A DNA stretch of 64,000 nt from Xanthostigma xanthostigma (taxonomy: Eukaryota > Arthropoda > Insecta > Raphidioptera > Raphidiidae), in contig OY754472.1 of NCBI GenBank assembly GCA_963575645.1, positions 3,038,001 to 3,102,000 on the forward strand. Reading direction: 5' to 3'. A program made the position numbers and the translations under genes. Shown in pieces: positions 45,573-58,834 of this stretch; the stretch's first letter is position 1, and the number at the start of each line of letters is the position of its first letter. The notes under the pieces are model-generated. The model ran no database searches. It worked only from the letters and a program-made list of their open reading frames with translations, and was not told the DNA's origin.

Positions 45573-46899
45573 ACTGTCAAAAACAATTTTAGTGCGTTTG
45601 CAGTCACGTGATTTTTTTTAATATTTTATCAATTTTAAATTGCTTATAATTAATTTAAAAAAAGTTTTTTGAAAGTTTTTCGCATCGATTATCAATATTA
45701 TTTATAATAAAGTTTTAAAATACAATAAAAAAATCGATAATTATTTTTTTTCAAAAGCCTAATTGTGTAGATGTAAACAAACAGTAAACAGATGGCGAAC
45801 AAGATTATTATGTAGAGTAAAAAATATATTCTAGTCACTATATCTGTTGAACTCATTTTTACCCGACTGAGCCAGAAAGAGGGTAATGTTTTTTTGTTTC
45901 TTTTATCATATAATTTTAATATTGCAAATGATATTGTTTTTTTTTCTTATGATCTATTTACGCAATTTAGAATAAGAACGATTTGAAAATGCCTTGAATA
46001 TATTTTATAATCTTGTAGGCTTGTAAATGATTTAATTGATTATATACTCACTAAAAACGAATTACAGAAATTGTATGATAAAAATCCAATAATTAATTAC
46101 ACCATGACTGATAAGAAGTACGAAAGGTGTTGTCAATTCCTAAACTTCGTTTTCAAAACAGAAAGTTGAAATGCGTGTTTTTATTTTATCATAAAATTTC
46201 TGAAGTTATTATTAAGATGATAATTTTAGAGTCAAGATTGAGCGCGAATGAAAAATGTCTGTCTACAGTCTACAGAGTTACGTTTTAAGATCTGTTCGCG
46301 CTCAGTTCTGCTAATCGAATACTTGCACTGCTTTTAAATTAACGTTGGCTCGTTCGGAACAGAACGGACTGTAAAATGAACATTTTCATAGCTCGTCTAT
46401 TACAAACCCCCAGCCCCTCGGTTCTAATATGAAAACTTGTGAATTCATTAATTTTAAATTTATTATTATGATTTGTTTCCCTGCCCAAACAATCTGAAGG
46501 GTTGCGCCATCTTGAAATTTTCAAAAAGTCGACTTTTTTAGGGTGTAGATGAATTGTTTATACCTTTGAGAATATTTTAAGCGTTTAACTGTTCCAAAAT
46601 TCAAACTATTACCGAAGTTCGAGTTCATGTCAATCAGTTTTTTCTTTTGCGTTTTTCTCGAAACTACATTTTTCAAAACAGTGTATACGATATCTCAAGA
46701 TCTACTCAACCGATTTGGTTAAAATTTATAACACTTATTTTTTATATTATTATCTACAATGTGACGTAGGATTTTTTTGATTGGGTACCATGTTCAAAAG
46801 TTATAAATTCCTCAAACTAAAAATTTCAATGCAAGTACGAGTTTTTTTTTCAAATAGCTATCATTTCTACAATTAAATAAGGATTTTTTTTATATTTCT

Positions 46900-47170
46900 G
46901 GTAATGTCTAGCAGAGAAATCGTGTGTCTCTAAAAATTTGACCAGCGTTAGCCATGTAAGCGTACAAAAACATTTTTTTTTGACGACACACCGTCATAAT
47001 TCAGCCATTTTGTACAAAATATTTACAAATTACATACAGAAACCTTTCTCGTTTATCGCTCTTTCTATTAGTGAAAAACCGTATGAAAATCCGTTCGGTA
47101 ATTTTTGAGTTTATCGTGTTCAGACAGACAGACGCGGAGGGGGGGACTTTGTTTTATATATAATATAGAT
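46900..47170 (+). repeat. ACTAGCG-type retroposon tail, subfamily of the 11519 copy
   Basis: Shares GTCTCTAAAAATTTGACCAG, CAGCGTTAGCCATGTAA, CATACAGAAACCTTTCTCGT and AAAATCCGTTCGGTAATTTT with 11630-11830 and ends TTTATATATAATATAGAT. Confidence 0.55.
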
Positions 47171-49057
47171 ATGGAGATTCGTAGTTCGTCGTGCAGTCGC
47201 TTTTCGAAGCCGTCAGATTCGACTGCTTGAAACAGTCCGTGTAAGTCGATCTAAAATGAGTGATGATTTTACGGGGACGTGGTTTAAAAGCGGTGCATGT
47301 TGATTGAATTAAATTCGTTGCCATTTCGTAGTAATTTAAAATATTGAAATAAAAGTCAAATTTATTATTTAAAAATGTACAAAATGATTCAATAAGTGAT
47401 ATTTTTAACCATTCACGCTGGACTTATGCATTTATTGCCTGCAATATGCTCATAATTTCCCCGCAATACGTATGTATTAGTTTTATAATATTTATTATTG
47501 TATGTTTATTGAAAGCTGTACTCTTTTTTTATATAATTTTTGTATATTATATAAAATATACATTTGTATAATAAATCCTTTTGTGACTTTTTGTATATAA
47601 AAATAAATAACAAAAAAAAATGAATAATCATCTCTAGTCTGGAGTGTTAGTACGAATAATTATTAAGTAAACATTATTTAGTTCGGTTAAAAAAAAGGAT
47701 TTATTTAACTCAAAATATATTTTATCTTCAATTTCAAAATATGTACTCGAAATTCCGTCATTTAAAATAAAAAGGGCGTTCGAATAGATTTTTTGAAATA
47801 ATCATAATATTCATTTAAATGTGATATCGATAAATAATATTCGATATTATCTAGCCATAGCAATCTCATTTTTTATTTTATAAAAACAACCCTTGGTTTA
47901 CAATAGAAATAACTTTTTCGTTAATGTAAAACACTTCGGTTTATCAATGCATTTCTAAAAATGTTCACTGAAACAGGTTAATTTTTGTTCTTGACTGTAA
48001 AAGGTATAAGTACAGAATACAAAACGGAAAGTTTTGATCCGTTATAAATCAAAGGTACTGAGATTAAAATATTCAATAATAAGTATAACTGCGAAACAAT
48101 AAGAAAAATTCAATATTTTGTTTTTCTCATTGTGTCGCTAATATAGCGGTAAACATGATAGGAGCAAACGGTGCAGAAAGGCGCTTTATAAGTTGAAGTA
48201 GTTTTGTTTTCTGTTAAGAATTAAATGAAAACAAACATTCCTTGTAGTTTTTTTTTTGTCTCTATTTAATTTGTATATTTTCAAATAGTTTTATTAAAAT
48301 TTAAATTTAAAACAGGAAAACGTTTTATTAAAAAAAATAATTAAAATTTGACACAAATACAAAATGACTTGCCTTTTGTACAAAAAACGCGCTCTCTTAT
48401 TTTTTTACGTAATCTTAAATTGGCTGTTTTTTTAGCTGAGCATATTACGAAAAGTATCAATCATAAAATATCTGGAAAAAGTGAAAACTTCGATGACGAT
48501 TTAATTTTAGTGACAACAGCGCTACATGTGGCACTTTTTCAAACTTCGAAAAACACGCTTTACTTTGCAAGCGGTGAAGATTCGTCTCCCTAATAGACTA
48601 AGATCCCAAACCTGCCAGACCTACGTCATTTCGGTACTGCTAAGATTTTATCAGTAAATTTACAATATTTAGCTAAAACCGTTCCAATTTGCTAGCTTGA
48701 AAGGGGAGACTTTTTAGAGATAACAGGTCTAAACTATAATCCAGTGTTTTCTCGGAGGTGAGAACTAGAATAATTAATTTGCAAATGTAACCGTCAAAAG
48801 ACGTCTCTGATTTAATTGATCGTCATTTATTATTTTTTATTAATATAGAGATACGTAATATTTCTCTGTTTAACATAATAGTGAATAATTTAAAATAAGG
48901 CAACTATTTTATTTTAAAAAAACTTGTATGTTCAACTAAAAAAAATTGTAAATATTTTTAGTTTATAAAAAGGCAATCGATATAAATAAATCTGTACGTA
49001 ACTGTACACACTTTTCTAGGATAGATATTTAGTTTAGCAATTAATTTGTTGATAATA

Positions 49058-49267
49058 GCTATGTTTCTACCTCTCTCCAAACGGTAATATTATCGTCACA
49101 GGCATGCGCAGTATCTAAAACTGTTTTATGTCGGTTTTGTGCGCATGCGTCGACTCTACACCGTTCTAGACAGTTCTAGAACTGTTCAAATCTCGGTCGG
49201 AACACGGTTTCGCTACCGCGTATGAGTAACTATAATATTACCGTTCGCAGAGAGGCTGGAACGGAGC
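49058..49267. mobile_element. TA-family palindromic MITE, copy 5
   Basis: Arms GCTATGTTTCTACCTCTCTC and AACGGTAATATTATCGTCAC pair with TATAATATTACCGTTCGCAG and AGAGGCTGGAACGGAGC. The centre contains GTGCGCATGCGTCGACTCTA, which copies 6 and 7 share. Confidence 0.72.
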
Positions 49268-50559
49268 TGTGTTAGCTGCAATTTAGCAAAGAAAAGTAAT
49301 AAAATCTCAACAATATTAACAAGTCTGTTTACAATCTGCATTTGTTACATTTTCATAGTGGCATTAAGTAAATATAAATAAATTAAGTTAGTTATAACGT
49401 AAGTTAAATGGAATCACTTTTCTGATAGTTTTTTTCTAACAGAATAAAACATCTGAATTAGTGAGGCATATTGTGCTTGAGTTTTTAGCGATTTCCTTTC
49501 ACCGTGTCGAGTAACTCGAGTTGATAGTGCTTTGTTTCTTTCGGACCCGAATTGTATATTTTTGAAACACAAAATATTTTTTAGGGTGTTGGGCTTATTT
49601 AAGGTGTAAATAAGGTATATTCAGTAAAAAAATAAATTTAACATTTACAGAATTTTGAAAAATCTTATGTCCATTGAAATGGATAACAGGTAAAAAAAAT
49701 ACTTTTTACGGTAACATAGGATGTTTAATTACGTTTGAAATATAATTAGTAAAGTTAACATCATAAAATTAGAATAAATATCCGCACAAGAAAAATAGAC
49801 TACATCATGAAAATGCGTAAAGTTTACTAAGTAATACATAATCAGAATGTACCAGCTTTGCGTGAATCCATGACTGCGGTCAACACTTGACTCGATATTT
49901 CTACCTCCCCACATAGTATTTCTTTGTTTTGTTTGGCATGCCTACATCTCAGATAAGCCCCAAGCACAATGAAATGTTTATATTTGATATTTAATTACGT
50001 TCACTTAAATTATATAGTATTTCCATTGAAATGACCGCCAGGACCGAAGGGGCTAAAGAACCACGCGCGCTGTATCAACTCGGCGCGACAGTGTACCAGT
50101 GGCGGCACGTGAACATTTTAAATGGGTGTTCTGTACGGTCAACCGGAGGCACCTCGTAACACGGGCTAGGAATGAGGACGAGAGGGGGGGATAATTGAAT
50201 TATGAATTACAGCCATCTAGTGTCGTAAATGAGAATATTAAAGAGATCTAGTGAATGATTTAGATGCTAATTTTGTTTTATTGTTTAGTGTAATTTGAAT
50301 AATTCAGGACAGAATAATGTAACGAATAAAATAAGAAATGTTAAGTGTTTAATGTGACTGTACTGATTTGAAATTAATTATAATAAGATATTTATTTTAA
50401 ATTTTAGTTAAGCAAAATAGTATCGTTAATTAAAAAACTAGCTAAGCTAAGTGTAAAATATTTCCCCTTCAGATTCATTCGCGTTAAGCCGAGAATAGCC
50501 GGGTAAAAAGTACCTTATCGTTCAAGTTTGCTTACTTATTGATAGTGTACCAAGTTTCA

Positions 50560-50940
50560 TCAAAATCAGTTCAATCGTTTTCGAATCGGGTACTCGGGGT
50601 ACAAAAAGACACACGGACAAAAATTGTGGGAAGCGCATTCTCTACGTCTAGGTTTCATCAAAATCAGTCGAGTCGTTTTCGAATCGGGTACTCGGGGTAC
50701 AAAAAGACACACGGATAAAAATTATGTAAACGCATTCTCTCCGTCTAGGTATCTTACAAAAAGACATGGACAAAAATTATGGGAAACGCGTTCTCTCCGT
50801 CTAGATTTCATCAAAATCAGTCGGGTCGTTTTCGAATCGGGTCTCGGGGTACAAAAAGACACGGATAAAAATTATGTAAACGCATTCTCTCCGTCTAGGT
50901 ATCTTACAAACTACCTACAAGAAACAGAGGTCCCATGACA
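50560..50940 (+). repeat. Tandem retroposon-tail repeat (at least three units)
   Basis: The units share TCATCAAAATCAGT, GTCGTTTTCGAATCGGGT, CTCGGGGTACAAAAAGACAC, GGATAAAAATTATG and CGCATTCTCTCCGTCTAGGT. The 104-residue open frame here simply repeats itself and is not a gene. Confidence 0.75.
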
Positions 50941-51138
50941 ATTTTATATATTAGTACAATAATACAAGACCCATTTCTGGTTTTAAATTGATTTCTGAAT
51001 TTTAATAAATACTCTACAATGGGGTATATTACTAATGCGAATCTTACATGTAAATAAATATTTTGTATATAAAAACACATCTGTTCAAAATATGTAACAG
51101 TTGTTAACAATATTAACACTGATCGTTATAAATTAACA

Positions 51139-51360
51139 GCTCTGTTCCAACCTCTCTTCGAACGGTAATATCGCCACAGTCATGCGAAGTAGCTAAAACG
51201 AAACAGCTGTTTTGTATCGGTTTTGTGCGCATGCGTCGACTTTGCATTGTTTTGGGTCTTAAAGTTCTAGAACCGTTGTAATCTCGGTTGGAACACGTTT
51301 TAGCTACTGCGCATGACTGTGGCGACAATATTACCGTTCGCAGAGAGGTTGGAACTGAGC
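51139..51360. mobile_element. TA-family palindromic MITE, copy 6
   Basis: GCTCTGTTCCAACCTCTCTT ... CGCAGAGAGGTTGGAACTGA then GC, followed by TA. The arms hold CGAACGGTAATATCGCCACA and its inverse. Confidence 0.78.
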
Positions 51361-52045
51361 TATTGTTAACAGTTTTTATACTTTTCGAATGGATTATAAT
51401 TGATGCAATCAAAATTCAAATAATTTTAAGAAAATACTAACATAAAAATTACTTTACACAAATGTATCTCTTTGTGAAGGTTTACCATAATAAAAATGAT
51501 TAAAGAAGTCGATAAAAGAATATATTTTTTCTTGTCCAACGACGATGATCATTTTTCCGCCAACTGATGGCGCCACTAACAAGTGCGGTATCTGCATATA
51601 CTTAACACTCCTATGTTGCTAGTAGGGGTCTGAAAATGGATGACGATTGCGTATCTGTTATTCAAATGCCAATATTGTTTATTTACTTTGTTCGACTAAA
51701 TCATAGTTCTGTATTATTTTAAATTATTTATTCCGTAATAATGACTAAACTGTGCGACGGAGTTCCATGAAAGCGGATGCACTAACATGTGAATGGAGAA
51801 AAAAATGGTTTGGCACATACCTTTATTGCAGCTAGCGCCATCTGACGCCTCATTATTTCTATTATATCGCTTGATAAGTCAGTACTCTACACGATATCGG
51901 TCTTAACCCGATTGAACCAACTCGACCGAAACTTGTTCCGCGCTTATAAAAGCGTTAGTAAATTCGGAAAATACATTATCACTCTGGTATGTTCCCTGCC
52001 TTACCAACCACAAAGTAGTTTGTTTTACCAGCTTTTGAGATACTA

Positions 52046-52263
52046 GCTATGTTCCAACTTCTCTGCGAACGGTAATATTATCATCACAGTCATATGCAGT
52101 AGCCAAAACGAAACTGTTTTGTATAAGTTTTGTGCGCATGCGTCGACTTTGCACTGTAAATTGACTGTTCGAAACCGTTCGATCTCGTTTGGAACACGTT
52201 TTAGCTGCTGCGTATGACTCTGTGACGAAAATATTACCGTTCACAGAGAGGTTGAAACATAGC
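52046..52263. mobile_element. TA-family palindromic MITE, copy 7
   Basis: TA | GCTATGTTCCAACTTCTCTG ... CAGAGAGGTTGAAACATAGC | TA. Matching TA on both sides; the centre has GTGCGCATGCGTCGACTTTG, as in copy 6. Confidence 0.8.
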
Positions 52264-52440
52264 TAGTATTTTAGGTTAGGTTTTAATAAGTTGTCAAAAA
52301 AAGTCAATCGTTTCAACTTATTACATTTTTTATCTTAATAACAGACACAAAAAGTGTATATATATTTATTTAATTTTATTGTATAATATATATATTTTAC
52401 ATTAGCAACATTTCTCGCAATTTTGCCAACTCAAGAAAAA

Positions 52441-52498
52441 TGTCTGCCACAGAATTACTGGATTCAGAAATTCGAGGACGGATGCTTCGTAACAAAGG
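52441..52498 (+). CDS. Candidate first coding exon, unrecognised
   Basis: An ATG opens MSATELLDSEIRGRMLRNK and the frame meets a strong donor, AACAAAG|GTAAGT, at 52498 (phase 1). The codon content is less AT-biased than its surroundings. I do not recognise the protein and cannot find a second exon with the right phase. It could be the 5' exon of a plus-strand gene with a long intron, or chance. Confidence 0.3.
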
Positions 52499-52746
52499 TA
52501 AGTTAAGAAAATTATTTTTAATATTATTTTACTTAAGCAATGCGAAAGACGTTTTATGAATTTAATCTATTTCAATAAGTACAATATTATAATATTAGAA
52601 CGAAGGAAGAAATGTAAGCTCGATGAAAAAGAAATACAATATGCGATTTCAATTTTTTCTTTTATTTTGACAGATATTAAACTTGAGTTAAAAATTGAAA
52701 ATTATAATAGTTTTGTATAGGCACAAAACGTTTATGTATCTAACTA

Positions 52747-53178
52747 GACCAGACGTAATCGACGCTGCTGTTCCGCATTCAATTTTTTTGCTGGAATCAG
52801 TTCAGGACACGGTACTGATTATGAATGGGATCTATAGAGTGTGTTCCGAAATATAACCCGCTATACTGGCCAGTGCTAATGACGTCATGAATCGACGCCA
52901 TATTGTTGATTCGTTTCGAAATATACTGGCCAGCAGTTGACGTATTATTATTTCCCCGGTTCATCAAAAGTAATTGTTTACTTTTTTGAGAAGACATTGT
53001 TGCAAATAATAAAATAAAATAACCACAGCCTGGTTAAATTTGATTAAACAAATCTAAAATGTATTTTACCGCTTGATAACATGCATTTTCATAATCAGTA
53101 CGATCTCCTGAACTGATGCCAGCAAAAAAAATTGAATCCGAATTGAATTCGGAACGGCAGCGCCGATTCCACCTGATC
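52747..53178. mobile_element. TA-flanked inverted-repeat element with a nested MITE
   Basis: TA | GACCAGACGTAATCGACGCT ... GCGCCGATTCCACCTGATC | TA. The ~85-bp arms share GCTGCTGTTCCGCATTCAAT-like blocks, TTTTTTTGCTGGAATCAGTT and TACTGATTATGAA. Between them, from 52837, lies the GTGTGTTCCGAAATATAACC MITE, related to 13674-14016, with its right end missing. Confidence 0.7.
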
Positions 53179-53996
53179 TAAACAGTAGACGGGATTGTAA
53201 ATTATGTGTACTTTTCCCAGCAATCAATTTTCTTGTTTTAGATGTGTTTGTTATTAAATTCGTTGCTGATTTAGATGTGTCGGCAATACAGAACTCTTCA
53301 GATACAACTTCATTAGTAAAATACTCGGATTATCCGGGCTGTTCGAATTTGGTTCTAGCGGTTCTGTGAGCCTAGAAACCAAAAACTACGTTCAAACACT
53401 CCGAAGAATCTGTGAATTTCTCAGATATATAAATGAAAGCGATATAGCTTCGCTCACATTTTTGCCCGCAATCAGATATATTTTTATCAACAATATAAGT
53501 TATAAATCTCATTGATTGTAGTTTTTATGTCCTTCAAAACTGCACATCTATATATGTTATCGGTATTTAGAAAAAGGCAAGCGCTTCTCTCTCATATTCG
53601 ATGTTGGTACCACTGCATTGTTTAAACAACGCTAGGTCCATTTATATACTATTACGTCTTTGGTGAATTTGGCCAATCAAAAAACAGCAGGTGAGTTCGA
53701 ACAGTTCTGAATTGCCAAACACTCGCTTTAATAGTTCAGAACTTGCCGATGTCAACAAACACATCTATTATTCACTCGCTATATCAATTATTTATGAATA
53801 AACATTAAATTGTTGTTAATTATGGTTTTTTATGCACCGATATAGAAAGTGAACAGAGATATAAATTATTTGTAAAATTTTTACTTCAAAACTAACAAAA
53901 AAACTAGTCGACCGTTTTCTCGAATTTAGTATAATTCAAACTGAATTAAAAAAGGAGAAAATTATTGAGAGATCTAAAGCTGACAAAAACATTTAT

Positions 53997-54135
53997 GACG
54001 TTTTCGGCATCGAGAACTGCCCCGGGGCAGGGCAGGCCGAACAGGTAACTATTGGTTAAATAAACAATAAAAAAATGTTAATAGTTACCCATTCGACCTG
54101 CCCTGCCCCGGGGCAGTTCTTAACGCCGAAAACGC
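53997..54135. repeat. GC-rich long hairpin
   Basis: The left arm CGTTTTCGGCATCGAGAACT then GCCCCGGGGCAGGGCAGG and the right arm CCTGCCCTGCCCCGGGGCAG then TTCTTAACGCCGAAAACG pair over about 50 bp with few mismatches, around a 28-base loop. CTGCCCCGGGGCAG is itself a palindrome. Its GC content stands out sharply in AT-rich surroundings. Confidence 0.8.
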
Positions 54136-54474
54136 CATTAGATTAATGAGAAAAAGTTTAAACTCAAGGCGCGTTTTGCCACATATCTCCATTTTGAATA
54201 TAAATAAGCATAAAATGTTAGATTATAATAAACGTAATAATTTTACATCTATAATTTATCGAGAAGCGATCAAGCATGCGAACAATGAAGTGGGGCTGCC
54301 AGCGTTTTGGCCACTTTTATTTCTAAATTAGTATGCCTGCACTCGTACTTTCGTTTGCGTATTCATTAGGAGGCAGTATTGCTTCCAAACTGACACGATT
54401 TTGTAATGTAACAAATAACTTACAAACGCGCATTTAATAGAAGGCACTATATTGCCTCCAAACCAGGGGCGGAT

Positions 54475-55050
54475 CTACATAGGGACTAATTGGGCTTAAA
54501 GCCCCGAGCCCCCGAGTGTCAAGGTTCCACAAAAATTGAATTTTCGTCATAAATTTATAAAAAAAAATTTCATCGTCAATGATCACAAATCGTACAGTAA
54601 AAAATAATCACTAATAATGATTATTTGATGAGTTCTTTTACAGTATAGTTCGTAATTACTATAATACATTACAGAGTAGCTATTGTTTGCTACAATTGTT
54701 AAGAACACCCATTGTTACAAACGCTATCAACATTAGAAAAATTAAATTTTTTCAAACAATGTCACCATCGGAATACGAACCCCGAATAATGATTATTGTT
54801 ATTATGGGTGAATTTTGACAATTTTTTGGGTGAATGTTGTCACATTTTTGGGAGAATTTTGACATTTTTTTGGGTGAATTTATAGTATTATTTGTTTGGT
54901 CAGGTCACCTACTTTCAATTCTGATTTTGACGTTATTAAAAAAGAATTTAAACCCCAATTTTTAGATTCCTCATTTAACAAAAAAATGGGGCCCCGTTGG
55001 ACTTCAATAAGCCTTAGGCCCTGAAAAACAAAGTTCCGCTCCATCATTAG
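54475..55050. mobile_element. hAT-like MITE (tentative)
   Basis: The left end CCAGGGGCGGATCTACATAG and a right end AAAGTTCCGCTCC are roughly inverted. It lies between inverted flanks ATTGCCTCCAAAC (about 54462) and GTTTGGAGGCAAT (about 55068), which belong to an older element. The interior has three TTTTGGGTGAATTTTGACA-like units. No clear target duplication. Confidence 0.4.
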
Positions 55051-58000
55051 CTTACAAAACCGTGCTTGTTTGGAGGCAATGGCGCCTCCCACTAAACACA
55101 CAAACCGAAATACGCTGTCCGTACGACATCTGTGGGCAAGCTCCTTTGTTTATATGCTTGATTTCTTCTCGAAGAAATTGATTATCGGGGCACATTGTAG
55201 AATATATTACATAATTATAACAACAGACAATAATTTGTATATAAAAATGAAAATTTCTTTAACGTGCTATATTTCAATATTAAATATATAGGATATAACA
55301 CCATTTTAACACACGTTTTTACATAAACCTATTACTTGAGTTCATTGACTAAAAGACCTCGTACGAGTTTTTGCATTAACGAAATCGATTTAAAAAAATC
55401 ACAACGTAAAAGCAAACGTCTCTGTGTTGCGTTTTCTTAATAATGTGCTGGTTTAACAAAATTCTTCACCGATTTAGTTATTGCAAAAACTAGCTTCATA
55501 TTTAATAAGCTTTGGGTTTTTCTATATTAAAAATATTTATATTATTTTACTGCCTAAAATAAAGCAATTAGTAAAAAAGTTAGGATATAAAAATCGATTA
55601 TGTTGTTAAAATAACTGGTAATTTTTGGAGAAAACATTTATCAAACAAACCTTGAACTTTATTATCATTAATTAACGACCATAAAGTAAAAAAAAAAAAA
55701 CTAAAAGTAATGAAGGGAAATACAAAAAAGTGCCTTATTTTTTTATGAAATTGGCCTATTTTTTATAGATAGAGAATATTTTTTTAAAGTTCAACAATTT
55801 TGTAATTTATAATAACAATTCCAAGGCATATAATAACATTAATACTTCAGGGTAAGAAAATAAGAATTAATCGAGATACAGTAAAAAAGAGAATGTGAAA
55901 TTGAAATGAAAATAAGAAAAATAATTACGATTTTACAGACCACAGATAACAACAAATGCACAGCCAAAATATTATTTTTAGTGTGCGTAAATATAATAAA
56001 TTTATAAATATTAAGGCACCCATTATTTAAAGTAATAATGTATCCAATATTTTCTGGTGTTTTATAAATTGGTATATAACAAAAAAAAATATAATATATA
56101 ATGTTAAAAATATACCAGAAACTATGCCATGAAACTAGTTACATTCACTTGTTTTTCCACGTATTGTTTTGTTTTATCTTCCAAAGTATGTTACAATTAA
56201 ACACAAGCATAAATAAAATTATTATAAATACGAAATAAATACTTTTCACAAGACAAATATACGCAAATCAATTTAAAATACATAATAAATCAGATAAGAC
56301 TCACCAATAGCACAGTATAGACTGTTTTAAAAATGCTTAATACTTCAAGGTTACTGGAAGGCGAATTGTAACACGTTGAAATAAGATATTAAGATATTAC
56401 ATAACAAGTTTTAAGGTTACGTAATTAGATGTATCTATACTTTGTAATTCAAACAAACTTGTCCTATTCCGTCAATGTCTCAATAAAATATATTTTAGGT
56501 TAGAGTTCTTGCAATATGGCAAGTTTAAGATAATACGCAATCGTAAAGCTTATGGAAGATACTGCATTCTGTGATATTCGATAAAATAATGCATGCTTCA
56601 ATTAAAAAATATATAAAAAAATAAATAATAATGCATCTGAGTAGTTCTAACAGCACCGTGAGATGGCACTACTCTCCAAGGCTAATGTTCTAACATAATG
56701 ATAAGATAAAAAAAATATGTTTTGACTTCTGTATCGCGCGGAATTTCCCGTGATGTCTTATGTTGTGCACATTTTCGAGCCAATTATAATGCAGCTTTCA
56801 AAGATTCGAAACCAGGACTAAAATAACCGTTTGTTTACAACATTTTATTCCATAATATAGTTTCTGGAATTAGTAAAGCCTCACTGGATAAACCATACGA
56901 AGTTAGTTTCGATTGAAGAAACAAATAACGAAATATTAGGTACGCATACATGTCAAAAAAAAATGAAACTGTAATTTGTAAAGCATCTAAACTAATTGTT
57001 TCCATAAAAAAGATATAATATTTAGGTTTTCGTTGAGGAATACAATTTGTCATGTTTTCTTTAAAAATTGATCGAAACTAAATAAATTAATTATTGATTT
57101 ATTTAAAGCTTCTACTGCGCCCGTTAAACGTTAAGTACGCAATTTTGCTACGTTACTGCTGGCATGTATTTATTAAAACTTGGGTCGCAGTGCCAAAATC
57201 TTCTCAACAAAATAGTGTATTCGTCAATACAGGCATTGTGGCTTTATTATGCTAGCTTACATTTGTTTTCGGATTATTATTACACCTATTAAAATAATAT
57301 TCTTTTCACAATTGCAATATCATAATCGATCCAACATCTGCACCAAATTAAATACACCCTACAGAAAGTAAATGACTATCGGCAAACCAGTATTTTCATC
57401 GTCCGGTTCTGTCGGTTCAACTTTACTAAAATTTTAGCACCATATTTTAATCTTACATTTTAAATTTGAAACAATTCCGATAAAAAACATATGATGGAAA
57501 ATGTCGAGAAATTTTGGTCAGAGCCACGGCGAATTTTGATCGATATTGCACATACTCATTGGTTAACGGGCCTACAGAAATATAATGAAATTTTTTCTTG
57601 CCGTTCCGACTCCAAAAGTAGAGAACGGTACTCATTTTTTAAATTGTTTTTAATTCTATAATTATTATAGAGATGGGCACATGAGAAACGTAACATAGAT
57701 GGCAGCAGGTATACAGCCACCTTAGTTATGATTGGTTTTCATACAGAACTGATTCACTCATAAGAGCGCTATCCTGAACTAGTTCGTTCGCGAAACACAC
57801 AACTCCACACATTATAGAATATTGCCTTGTCGGAATAATATGAATGTTATTTTTACAAGTTGGTTTTTGAAAGAGAAAAGAAGAATTTTATTTTCCCTGT
57901 TATTAATAAAACTCATTCTGTACATTGCTATAAGCTGTTCACATATTGAGGTGGTTATAAAGTTGGCGTCCCTAGCGGTCAAGTTTGGCAGTGCCCATCT

Positions 58001-58834
58001 GTATTAAAAAATTATTATATGATATGTAACGAAGAAATATTATACATAGATATATTTCCTAGGAAAAATCAATGACAAAAAATTGAAATAAATACAATTT
58101 AGAACGTGATATGCATAAAGATGTAATAAGTAATAAACTGCAAAAATACATGTAGTTCCTGACTTTACTAATTCATTTCCAGATCGCGCTCTTAAAACGA
58201 GAATTTAATGTCAGTCAAAAGTTCTCGTCTAACGTAGCTTCGTATAGATTACAGACGCTCAACAGGTGAGGTCATTAGCGCCAGTGTTTGACGTTTATTT
58301 ATCGCAATAAAGTCGTTATTGTCGATTGTTTTCATATTTGAAAAAAAAAAATGAACTCGTAAAGTGACAACTGCCTGTGCATTTCAAAATAAACTACTGT
58401 ATGAAAATTATTATAGAAATAATTATATACTTATTATTAACAAGTTCTAAGTCTAATTTCAATGATACATACATAATTAGTTTAAGTCGTAATAAATAAT
58501 AGTTAATTAGTTTTCGAGTGTACTGTAAAAGAAAAAGAAAATACTGGATGTGAGTCGTTCTTAGCTTTTGAATATTCAACATACAAATAAAGCGATAGTA
58601 TCCAATTTCAAATTATTGCACTTTGCAATTAACAAAAAAATCACTAACCATCACTCAAGAAATTCATTTGTATTGCTAAAATATGGAAGTCAGAAAACAT
58701 TTTTAATAATTGTAAAGAATTATTATCGATTTCATTTATGCCAAGCGATCAATGAAATATTATTTTCCGTAGTTATGTTTCACGTTTTCGTTTAATGCGT
58801 TTTTATACTGCCATCTGTGAGATATCCTTATTAC

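Larger units (their letters stand above)
43956..52440. other. Intergenic region downstream of TMEM134-like gene
   Basis: No recognisable gene. It contains a Harbinger-type MITE (44122-44541), a strong hairpin (45342-45572), an ACTAGCG-type retroposon tail (46900-47170), two palindromic MITEs (49058, 51139) with a third at 52046, and a tandem tail repeat (50560-50940). The open frame at 48348-48593 lacks an ATG and resembles nothing known. Confidence 0.6.

Noticed and set aside
48348-48593. 81-residue frame with FLRNLKLAVFLAEH, faintly like hAT transposases
   Set aside because: There is no ATG and no inverted ends or target duplication nearby, and the similarity is too short to support.
50560-50940. 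104-residue gene with repeated IKISRVVFES
   Set aside because: The protein repeat follows directly from tandem retroposon-tail DNA.
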